The notes beneath the pieces were generated by a model. It saw only the letters and a list, made by a program, of their open reading frames with translations. It was not told the DNA's origin and did no database searches. Shown in pieces: positions 30,801 through 39,678 of a stretch of 64,000 bases of DNA (positions are counted from its first letter, which is position 1; each line of letters starts with the position of its first letter). The stretch spans positions 2,316,572-2,380,571 of the forward strand of contig NC_049990.1 of the NCBI RefSeq assembly GCF_000003815.2, read 5' to 3'. Origin of the DNA: Branchiostoma floridae. Its lineage: Eukaryota > Chordata > Leptocardii > Amphioxiformes > Branchiostomatidae. A program made the position numbers and the translations under genes.

Positions 30801-33800
30801 CGAGACCCCGGCCGGTCCCGCAGTCGCCCACAACTAGAGGCACACGGGGGACGACCGTACGGATTCCTATAGCTACCACCACAGGTGCGTCAGAGACTCT
30901 CTTCACCAATATCAGGAAAAGCGAAAAAGTAGTTACTCGAGCAACTGAATATGATTTTGGAAACGGTCAGACGTTTCAACTGGAATTCACCAGTTTTCGT
31001 CAGTGACACTGAAGTGATCTGGAATAGACTGTTTTATACCCTACCCAAGAATGAAGACAATTTTAGCTGAACATCAAATTTAGCGAAACATCAGGAAAAG
31101 TTTGCATGAAAGCTCATCTGTGCTGGTACGATCCAAGTTTGCAATTTTCATTCAACACAAGCAAATTGCTTACCACATGACTTTAGGGACACGTGACTAC
31201 AAGTAATGAGTCGTAACTGCCTGGCAAGCGATATCGGCCCCGTCTTAAAAGAGTGCACCAGTCGACAACGTTCTAACCATGGGACGGTCAAAGCTAGGTA
31301 TTCATTTACACCTGAGTGATGTGAGGAAAGGCGTGTATCAACGGCTTTGAACCTGGGACCTCTGCGGGGTTTGGGTCAAACACTTAACCGATTGCGCCAC
31401 ACGATGCCACTTTACATTGTTACCTTTCCCCTTCAGATGAAGATGACGACCACACGACCCCGTTACCACCACCTCCCCCACCCCAGGGTCTGACCAACAC
31501 CACCGTGATCGTGATTTCCGTGGTGGTGTCCCTGGCAGTGGTGACCGTCGCCGCCTGCGTGTGGGCCCAAAAGAAGCGCTATCTAACACACTTTCGTCAT
31601 TTCCCCTTTAGATGAAGACCACACGACCCCGTTGCCGCCTCCCCCGCCCCAGGGGCTGACCAACACCACCGTGATCGTGATCTCCGTGGTGGTGTCCCTG
31701 GCCGTGGTGACCGTCGCCGCCTGCGTGCTCGGCTTCCTGTGGGCCAAGAAGAAGCGCCGGATGGCTTTCGAAGTCGGTCGGGGCGGGACTAATGGTCACG
31801 ACAACCATTACATGGACCTTACAGGTAAACGTGTTACGGAACGTATGTTTGAAATGACCCTTTTGACTTTTTATTTGTATCAGAAGTACATGGCTGTATA
31901 ATGATACGGCCCCATTGAGAAAAACTGCCCCTAGTTTACAGGCTATTTATGCACTTTCGAGCGTTTTCCCTACGTTACCCCGTGGCCACCAGGCTATTTT
32001 GGGGCACGGCCCCGCACTCGAAATTAAAATCAACCCGGGACCCGTCGACAAATACGCGCAATCACCCACCGAGAGGTAACAAACAAGCAAATCATACTTC
32101 TAACTTCCAGCTTTCCCTGTCAGAATTTCAGCTAACAAACAAACTCTGTTTCTAACCTCCAGGTTTCCCAACCGCCAGCACCCACCGGTGCCCATCCGGT
32201 CCCAGTTCCAAAAGTACGAGCTGAACAGGGCGGACCTGGAGCTGAGGGAAGAGATAGCTTACCCAATAACAAAAAATCAAACAAACAAAAAATAAACAAT
32301 GCTTCTTACTTCCAGGTTTCCCAGCCAGCCAGCCCCCACCGGTGCCCATCCGGTCCCAGTTCCAGAAGTACGAGCTGGACCGGAAAGACCTGGAGTTGAA
32401 GGAAGAGATTGGCAGGGGCGCCTTTGGGGTGGTCCACCTAGCGACGCGCCACAAGAACGACAACGGCTTCCCCACCGAGGAGACAGTGGTGGTCAAAACC
32501 GTGCACGGTAAGTCTTATTCGGCTAAGAAAACAAACAAACATGATATTCCAGAATGGAGGATGTGGTAAAAAAAATCTTAGAGAGGAATGACAGGAAAAC
32601 AATTTCTAAAAACTCTCTCATTGAGGAGACGGTGATGGATTAACCATGTGAAAGATCTGGTTTACTGACAAAAAGCCATTAACGTTACAAAACATGCATT
32701 TTGAAAGCTCAGACTTTTCGGGGTGGGGTTGGGGTCGAGGGTGAAAATATCACCTAGATGTCAAGACAAATCAAGCCAATGCGACTGCAGCCAATGGCAG
32801 GAATATAGCGAGCTGCATTTCATGAAGACTTGGTACATATAATAAAACGTTTTACTATTACGCCAGGGGGAGTGAAAGGGGCGTAAATTAAAATACGGTA
32901 TCGTTCTTGAACAGTAACTTTACCCCGTGACGTGGGTATAGATCACGTGCTGGAAGTGACTTGTCAGTCTAAATGACGAAGGCTTGAACACAGTCCTTAA
33001 GGCTTCATAACCGGATTAAAGATAACGAGCTTTCTTAAGAGTCTAACCACATATTTCTCCAGCTTACGCCGGGGCACAGGAACGGGTCACCTTCGTCCGT
33101 GAGATCGAGACGACCCTTGACCTTGGGAAACACCCAAACCTGCTAGGATTGGTGGGCTGCTGCACTACGTCACATCCGGCCTACATGGTGACGGAGTACA
33201 TGCCGTACGGAGACCTGAAGGAGTTCCTGCTCAAGTGCAGGAAGGTGAGAACTTAAAAAAATCGCCTTTCCTTTGAGTTTCCTTGACATTCTAAGCCTCT
33301 ACCCTCGCCTGGCTGAGTTAGCCAGCCAAGCTGACATGAATAATTGGGCTTGAGGCAAGATTTGTTGGTTGTTTGTCCTGGTGTAGGAAGATAAGAGCAT
33401 TTTGAAAAGAGGTGAACAGAGGTATTTGTACAAAAGTAAAGTGTCAATACCTAGCCGACGCCGACGAAGAACGTATCGACCTGATGAAACTATCTGTTCC
33501 CATAGGCAGACGAGAGGATGAAGGACAGCACTTATGACCTCGACGAACTGAACAAGTACCAGATCGCCAGGCAGATCGCAAACGGAATGGTAAGCAGCAA
33601 GCTTTACTCTGTTTACGAATAATGATTTGCATCAGGAAAATCTTTCAAGACCGTCCCTGAACCTTGTGCCAATGTCACCGAAGAAGCCATCCAAGTTTAA
33701 CTTAAAGATGCCAGAAATGGATTAGTCTAGCATAGTTACATTCCAACTGCTTTAACTGGACGCCTAGAAGCAAAATTGCGTTTTCGGTCTCAAACACGAA

Positions 33801-36800
33801 GCTATGTACTCAATGTCACCTGAGTGAAGTGAGGAAATTCATTTTAAGTGTCTTTGCCGAGGGTACATCGTAGGAGCACATCAGGGGACTCGATCCCAGG
33901 ATCTCTAGCTCTGGGCTTTGCCTTTGAACCAAAGACCATATGGTCACGCCACGCTTGCGACGCCACGTCAAAGCTAGATTCAAAAGTTGAAAACAGATTT
34001 TGAAAGGCGTGCGTTTTTTTTTTCAGATCTTCATCTCTCAAGCCGGGTACGTGCACGGCGACCTGGCGGCCCGGAATGTGCTGGTGGGAGAGAACCTGGT
34101 GGTGAAGATCGCAGACTTCGGGCTGGCCACAGACGTCTACGAGCGAGGCTACCAGCGGCAGGACGCGGAGCAGAAGATCCCCGTGAGGTGGATGGCGCCG
34201 GAAAGGCTGCTGAGGGAGGGCAGGTACACCAGCAAGAGCGACGTGTGAGTAGTTGGGTTGTTTAAACCTTGCTGGCCTCTCGCTCCAAGCAGATGTAAGG
34301 ATCAGTGTTTTATGGTAAACCGTCATATGGCACCGGTTCACACCCCGGGTTTTTATTTTACTTTGCTTTTGGACAGACGAGGACAATGTGGTACTGCACT
34401 CAAGTTAGTAACTTACACATGTATATTAACAGTGCCACATACACAGTACAGACAGACGGTAAATGTAGTACTGAAATGCAGAAATGTTCGCGGTGGATTA
34501 ATATTCGCGGATTTCGCGGCGACCACTTCACCGTGAACTTAAATCCACCGCGAAAATTTTTCTATTAAGGTATTAGACTGTAGTCGATGGTGCTACCGCG
34601 AATTTAAATCCACCGCGAAAAGTCATTTTTCCCGCTACCGCGAAATTAAATCCCCGCGAACTTAAATGCATTTACAGTATTTTGGTTCCTCCACAACCAA
34701 ACTCAGGAGGTAAAAGAAGACCGGAACAAGCGCTGGCTGCATTCCGGACAAATTTAGCTAGATCTAGATTCAAGATTGTTTAATGAAAATCCTGAAAATA
34801 AAAGTTATGCTCTTTACCATACCCAGTTGGTCATTCGGTGTGGTTCTGTACGAAATAGCGACGCTCGGGAACGTGCCGTACCCAGGACTGGACCGGCAGC
34901 TGATGGAGGAACTGCTAGATTGCTTCGTTAAAATCATGAAAATAAAAGTTGTCCTCTTTTTCATCCCCAGTTGGTCGTTCGGCGTGGTTCTTTATGAGAT
35001 CGCGACGCTGGGGAACGTTCCGTACCCAGGACTGGACCGGCAGCTGATGGAGGAGCTGCGCAGTGGCTACCGGGAACCGCAGCCCGAGAACTGTCCGCAG
35101 GAGATGTACGTACACACCTTGATCAAAATCTGCAGGCAGACGTTAAATCGTTTTACAATGACTAAAGATAAAAAAAGAAGAATTTGCGACGTGTCATCAA
35201 ACATTTACACTGTGGTAAACATGTTGGAGATTTTATCACGGTAGTGACAGTTTGTCAGGGACAGACAGTATCTAGAAAGCACAACATAAGTACAACATAA
35301 CTTTAACTTGTACTCCACCAGGTACTCCCTGATGCTTCAGTGCTGGCAGTGGGAGGAAGATGACCGGCCGGAGTTCCACTGTAGTAGTTACATGCAGAGT
35401 ACTAACAGTTGTCACAGTATTGTCAGGTTAGCGCCAGAAAGTATCTAGAAAGTATAATAAAATTTGTACCCCACTAGGCACGCCCTCATGCTCCAGTGCT
35501 GGCAGTGCCAGTGGGGTGAAGACGACCGTCCGAAGTCCCTTTAGCTTTACACTGTAAACTGAACTCTACATGCAGTATCACGTCTGTCGTATTTTTAGGT
35601 ACTCCCTGATGCTTCAGTGCTGGCAGTGGGAGGAGGACGACCGCCCGGAGTTCCAGCAGCTTTACACGGAGCTGGACCGGCTGATGGAGGGCTGCTGTGA
35701 CGTCACCTATCTCGAACCATTCGACGACCCCGCTGGGGCCGAGGCAGCAGGAGCTTCTCCACAAGGTTTCTCATTTTATTCCATACGTTTGCTCAATCTC
35801 CAAGCAGATCCTACAATGGCATAAGATAGTACCAAACTGGCCAAGGAGTGTAGTCAGCCAAGAGGTCTTCATTTGCCATGTACATTTCCCCGGTAGCGAA
35901 ACACACTCCTAAGCCGGTTTCACTCGTCTGTCAGCTTTTGATACTATCTTATGATACCGTAGGATCTGTTTGGAGATTAACGTTTGCTTATGATCCTGCC
36001 TCGATTTACTCGTAATCTCGATTAGTGGGGCCGCGTAGCACAGTGGTAGTGTATTCGGCCCGTGAACGAGAGGTCGCCGGTTCGAATCCGCCTGCCGTGT
36101 TGCCGGTCTTGTGCCCTTGGGAAAGGCACTTTACACGACTTTCCTCACTTTGCTCAAGTGAAAAATGAGTCGTCCCTCGGATAGGACGTTAAATGGAGGT
36201 CCCGTGTATGGGAAGAACCACGTTAAAGAACCCCCACACGTGCGATGGTGCGGTGTGCGTTGGTACAAATCCTAGCCTTCTGTCGGAAGTTGGTGATTCA
36301 CTTCAAATCACCCGGATGGAGGCCTGGCGACCTCTGTCTCGTATCAGCCACATGGTGATCTACATCATTCACCCGGACGGGTGTGTCACCCCGTAAGGGG
36401 CGGTATAACCCGTCGTTGTGCGAACATGTGCGAACATGTATATAGGGCTCCCTTGGAAATCAGTTACTACGTTAACTGAAGGGACTACCCTAAAGATCAA
36501 TAAATAAAAAAAAAAGTAAAACACATACGTAACAGGACTGGGCAGCACAGCCCTATTCGTCAGTGCAAACCAAAACTGAATTTCTTTCAGTGCAAACACT
36601 ATGTCTTTGACTAAGACTATGTCAGAAGGTAAAACCAAATTCGAAATTCGCGGAGACACTGCAGCTTATCCACAAGGTTTCTGATTTTAATCCATACGAT
36701 TGCTTATGATTCTGCCTCGATTTAGTCGTAAAACAGATGTAACAGGATAGGACATCCCCTAATCTCCAAGCAGATCGTACGGTAGCATAATATAGTACCA

Positions 36801-37213
36801 AAAGCTGCCAGAACAGTGAAGTGTGTTTGGCTACCGGAGTGGCCGATGACTCCCTGGGGTCAGCTTTGATACTATCTTATTAGACATAAAAGGAACTCTT
36901 ATGTGTCTCTGACTCGGTCGCATAACGATGCCAATGGCTCTGGTGCAATGATGAGGCTGTACTAACTTTATCATTTACGACCCAATGGGGACTTACCCAT
37001 TGTCAAACACCACGCAAATTTTATACTTATTTTTCAGCAGTTCCCGAAGAAGCCAATGAGGACTCCTCTGCAGATCCCAAGACGAATGACAAGACGCACT
37101 CAGGTCACCGCCCAAGGTCAAGGAGTTTGTGGAAGCTGCTGAGAGACTCCATCTCTAATAACAGAGCTACGTCTTCAACACCACAGGAAAAACACACACC
37201 AGAGATTCATTGA
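27809..37213 (+). CDS. Leucine-rich-repeat receptor tyrosine kinase
   Basis: Plasma-membrane receptor kinase, 1036 residues when spliced. Exons: 27809-28962, 29255-29627, 30668-30884, 31612-31824, 32316-32507, 33063-33244, 33506-33589, 34027-34244, 34971-35105, 35599-35765, 37038-37213; all junctions are GT-AG and phases agree. Order: signal peptide (LALLLVVLLIT), Thr/Pro-rich linker, LRRNT (CPYSCNCYG), about 17 LRRs, LRRCT (NPWNCNCKLLELVRW), a Pro/Thr stalk, one membrane span (TVIVISVVVSLAVVTVAACV), then the kinase: glycine loop GRGAFG, lysine in VVVK, HGDLAARN catalytic loop, DFG, MAPER, and a C-terminal tail. HGD replaces the usual HRD, with the aspartate kept. There are no Ig domains, so it is not a Trk or LIG protein. 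I started at 27809 because 27770-27776 is a splice acceptor. An internal Met 19 codons upstream is intronic. Ligand and pathway are unknown. Several exons have partial copies in their introns. Confidence 0.93.
29630..29840 (-). repeat. SINE-related repeat at the exon 2 donor
   Basis: Shares TTTTTGGACAGACGAGGACA, CAATGTGGCACTGCACT, and the ACCTCCCCGACCGAAGTCAG stretch with 10505-10680 and 34345-34460. It starts within about 20 bp of the donor of receptor-kinase exon 2, and GTTTGTTTG runs border both ends. Confidence 0.8.
30232..30425. mobile_element. MITE with GGTCA.ATTTCCAAAC ends
   Basis: Left GGTCATATTTCCAAACCGGG and right complement GGTCACATTTCCAAACTGGG are inverted, each followed by CCCGGCCGGG; TA flanks both. 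A related fragment with GGTCACATTTCCAAGC and GATGTTTTAGGAAA sits at about 6388-6438. Confidence 0.82.
30461..30632 (+). repeat. Partial copy of exon 3 followed by a palindrome
   Basis: 30461-30502 repeats the acceptor edge of receptor-kinase exon 3 (GTGACAAGTGT, GGGTAACAGAAACGAGATAG), then diverges. 30509-30632 is a hairpin with arms bounded by CATGCAT and holding GCAGAGGTTGAGTCGC and its complement. Confidence 0.8.
30926..31060 (+). repeat. Dispersed repeat of unknown class, copy 1
   Basis: Contains GATTTTGGAAACGGTCAGACG and CACCAGTTTTCGTCAGTGAC, which recur at 42083-42215 and, inverted, at 50195-50290. The sequence continues with TTTTATACCCTA and GAATGAAGAC in two copies. Confidence 0.75.
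31268..31415 (-). repeat. tRNA-derived SINE fragment
   Basis: Phrases ATTTACACCTGAGTGATGTG and TTGAACCTGGGACCTCTGCG, and a final GATTGCGCCACAC, match the tRNA-like head and body order of the other minus-strand SINEs. Confidence 0.7.
31437..31586 (+). repeat. Near-complete copy of the transmembrane exon
   Basis: After an acceptor (CCCTTCAG) it encodes a DDDHTTPLPPPPP stalk and TTVIVISVVVSLAVVTVAAC, as in true exon 4 (31612-31824), then CVWAQKKRY and no donor. The span is about four residues shorter than in the true exon. Without a donor it cannot be a cassette exon. Confidence 0.88.
32163..32255 (+). repeat. Partial copy of receptor kinase exon 5
   Basis: Repeats the acceptor and the codons for PPVPIRSQFQKYEL and LELREEI, then diverges exactly where the glycine loop begins in true exon 5. 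No donor. Confidence 0.88.
33806..33962 (-). repeat. tRNA-derived SINE fragment
   Basis: Has ATGTCACCTGAGTGAAGTGA, GGACTCGATCCCAGGATCTC and a GCCACGC end, in the order of the other copies. Confidence 0.7.
34345..34460 (-). repeat. SINE-related 3' unit
   Basis: Shares TTTTGGACAGACGAGGACAA, ACTGCACTCAAGTTAGTAAC and ACAGTGCCACATACACAGTA with 10510-10620 and 29640-29740. It directly abuts the MITE at 34468. Confidence 0.75.
34468..34680. mobile_element. MITE with TGTAAATGCA ends (copy 2)
   Basis: Ends TACTGAAATGCAGAAATG and AAATGCATTTACAGTA. The interior is a series of TTCGCGGTGGAT and its complement AAATCCACCGCGAA. Better preserved than the copy at 9962-10280. Confidence 0.8.
34827..34914 (+). 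repeat. Partial copy of receptor kinase exon 9
   Basis: Begins at an acceptor (CATACCCAG) and encodes WSFGVVLYEIATLGNVPYPG and LDRQLMEEL, like true exon 9 at 34971. It ends before the donor. The intron upstream (AAAATCATGAAAATAAAAGT) is copied too, giving a tandem unit of about 144 bp. Confidence 0.9.
35322..35540 (+). repeat. Two partial copies of receptor kinase exon 10
   Basis: 35322-35378 encodes YSLMLQCWQWEEDDRPEFH after a CACCAG acceptor. 35478-35540 encodes a diverged version (HALMLQCWQCQWGEDDRP) after CACTAG. True exon 10 starts at 35599. Neither copy has a donor. Confidence 0.88.
35794..35979. mobile_element. MITE family A, copy b, with exact 9-bp target duplication
   Basis: Ends CAATCTCCAAGCAGATCCTA and the inverse of TTAGGTCTCC-type sequence (TAGGATCTGTTTGGAGATTA). 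ACGTTTGCT stands at 35785-35793 and 35980-35988. A paralogous unoccupied site with one ACGATTGCT is at 36695-36703. Confidence 0.92.
36027..36515 (+). repeat. Full-length tRNA-derived SINE with poly(A) tail
   Basis: A tRNA-like head (A box TAGCACAGTGGTAGTG, B box GGTTCGAATCC), then GTGCCCTTGGGAAAGGCACT, TTCCTCACTT, GAACCACGTTAAAGAACCCC, and at the 3' end ATCAATAAATA plus A(10). The head does not fold as a true tRNA acceptor. It lies in the last intron of the receptor kinase gene. The core shared with the minus-strand fragments is the GCCCTTGGGAAAGGCACTT part. Confidence 0.85.
36663..36735 (+). repeat. Copy of the exon 10 donor region lacking the MITE
   Basis: CCACAAGGTTTCTGATTTTA, then CCATACGATTGCTTATGATT and CTGCCTCGATTTAGTCGTAA, match 35757-35793 joined to 35980-36015, but without the MITE between. 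It includes the last three codons of exon 10 and its donor. Confidence 0.9.
36758..36885. mobile_element. MITE family A, copy c, right end truncated
   Basis: Starts TAATCTCCAAGCAGATCGTA and contains TAGTACCAAAAGCTGCC and CAGCTTTGATACTATCTTA; the right TIR is missing. Confidence 0.8.
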
Positions 37214-37302
37214 GGCAGTATAGAGTCCAGATCCCAAGGCATCCATTCCAAGTCACCATGAGGGTTTTCAGGTGATATTTGTAATAAGTCTGAATCATTT
37301 TG

Positions 37303-37308
37303 AATAAA
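37303..37308 (+). terminator. Poly(A) signal of the receptor kinase gene
   Basis: AATAAA 90 bp after the stop codon, the first one downstream. Another AATAAA at about 38190 belongs to a retroposon-like tail. Confidence 0.6.
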
Positions 37309-39678
37309 GGAATATCTAAGCCACAACGACTAATTTAAAAAAAAAATTGACCAAGAATCGGGCAAGAAAATATTAATCTATTTGAATATTTTAGAAACAT
37401 TTTGAAACAGTACAAAAATATCTTTCTGAATAATTGTCAAAGTCCTGTGTGATTCTTTCACTTCTACAAATATTTGTAAACTTTGCCAAATGGTAAAACT
37501 AGTTAATGGCCTCCCCTCCCCAATTCTAAACAATGGCAACAAACGTCCGCACGGTGACTTGGAATGACTCTATAGACCCATTTTAGCTTTATATCATAAG
37601 AAATCATATAATTGTACAAAGGCGACCATTTTATACATCCCCCTCGCATAGAGTGACTATGGCATCAGTATTGTCTGCGATATTGAATAGTAAAACCTGG
37701 AGGTTGCCATGTAAATTTGAATTGGTGTATGCAATGGTTGAAGACTGTTGAATGGTTGAAGAATGTTTTCTAATTAAAGATGGTGTAGATTAGAATCTTG
37801 CAAGGCGACAATACTCACGAAGAAAATGGGTTGTGATGAAAACTAGCATACGTGATTCCAATAGTCTTGCGAACAATGCCAAACAAATGTTGATTTTACA
37901 TGGTAGTGTTTTCTGTTCTCTTACTGTCAATTGTGAATTTATAGCGGCTACTCATGTTTACATTATATCAACAAATCGCTTTTAAGTTCAGGTATCATTC
38001 TTTGTTTTATTTTCTATCGGTAGGGGTTCGATTCACGTTCACTGTATATACAAATGTAATTATTTATTTATTATAGTCCTGTGTAATTTATTATTTCAAT
38101 TCTTGTATAAGTGGTGGCACTAAAATAAGTGCAACTTGTGTCCGCCATCACTTTGTCCTCGTGCGTTTATTTGTACTTTTACATTGTATCAATAAAAAAA
38201 AAAGCATCTGACTCCGTCACCATCTCCTCTGATTGTTCTATGTTGGTATTCTAGTTTAATCTTTTAATTTTGGTTCCAAGGACCAACAGATTAAATTTGT
38301 GTGACCAGATAGGCCCTACCAGGCTCCGTGGATCGCTGGTCTAAATTAATCTAATAGTAGAAATTGGGAATCGTATGCTATGGGAGTAGGCCTGCGAGAG
38401 GAGTCAGTATGGGACCCGTGACTCCCCTAGAATCATTGAAGGCTACATAAAACAGATTTAGTACCATCTGCTGTATCGATGATCACTTGCTGTGGTTGCA
38501 GTTCTTGCCTAGCATCAAGACCACTCTAGTTTTTCGCCACGTTATTTTTCATCATCTTGTGTCACTGTACCATGATTTTACCGGTTTGTGATGAATGTAT
38601 ATTTTGATAATGTCATTCTATGCTACTACTGTACATATCATTGTATTGTATTATTGTACATTATGTTGTACCATGTATGTACAGGAGGGCAGCCTTCAAA
38701 GGTACATTTTGCACCTGTTTTGTCCTCCCTTCACTCTGGGAAAAATCTAAATAAAGAATACTACTCGCTCCATTTGTCCAATTTCTACTATTAGAGTAAG
38801 TTTAGACCAGCGACTTGGTAGATGCTATTATCAGAGGCAAGAAAGACTTGAGACAAGGATAATTCCAATACAATAAATATGTATTCATAAATAATGAAGA
38901 AATGTCATGTACAATTGGTGATCATCATCAGTTTGTTGATCAGGAGTCGTACACTCATCGTGCAACCCATTTTTTAGAAATCGGGAGGGCGGGCGGGCGC
39001 CGGAACAACGATAGCCGACGCCGCGCTTCGTCCCGTTTATAGAAATCATCGAACTCTTTTCTTCACTACAGCCTGAGGAGTAATGGTCGAACCAAACAGT
39101 CGAAAAACGAAAAGGTCGGATCCACACTACTTGTAACTTCAAGTATACAAATATATCTATACAAGAAAAACTTCTCTAGCATCTTCCAACTATAGTACAG
39201 GGCCCACGTAACGTCCTAACGAATCTGCTCTTCACTTTGTACACTACCACAACAAAACGGAATTCACAACAGAAACAAGCTACGTACCGACACTATCACA
39301 CTTGTATAAAAGATCTCATCGTGGGCAGAGAGAGATACTGGTATATAAATATACAAAGACTTGTTCGTCGTCAATCGATTCTTTGCAAAAAAATGGGACA
39401 TTTCAAAATTTACAAGACAGGTAACATGGAGTCTCTTTTTCTCGCGGATTAACTATGTTCATATCTCGACGGAAACTTCGCCGCCGAATATCTGTACAGC
39501 CAGGTTTGCATAGTTGGGGCGGACTCATCCGATGTCTCCGTCGGAAAGTCGCTTTCTTCGCTCGCTATTCACATAATGTCTGCTGTGTATTTTGTTAGCC
39601 CTCCGGTATCGCTCCGAAGAAAGAAGAGCATGCTGGGAAAGGTCAGGGGTCGGTGATGATGCCGGGGGTCGCCCGAGG
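37309..39678. other. Intergenic region with two retroposon-like 3' tails
   Basis: No gene recognised. 38020-38205 (GTGGTGGCACTAAAATAAGT, GCAACTTGTGTCCGCCATCA, ending ATCAATAAAAAAAAAA) and 38640-38760 (GTACAGGAGGGCAGCCTTCA, ending AATCTAAATAAAGA) both look like LINE 3' ends on the plus strand, from general appearance only. 39681 leftward is the 3'UTR of KDM6A; no clear AATAAA on that strand was found. Confidence 0.5.

Noticed and set aside
34827-35105. Alternative kinase exons 9a and 9b
   Set aside because: The upstream copy has an acceptor but no donor and runs into intron sequence after MEEL.
36027-36100. tRNA-like sequence with A and B boxes
   Set aside because: The acceptor arms do not pair and the sequence runs straight into a SINE body with a poly(A) tail, so it is a SINE head and not a tRNA gene.
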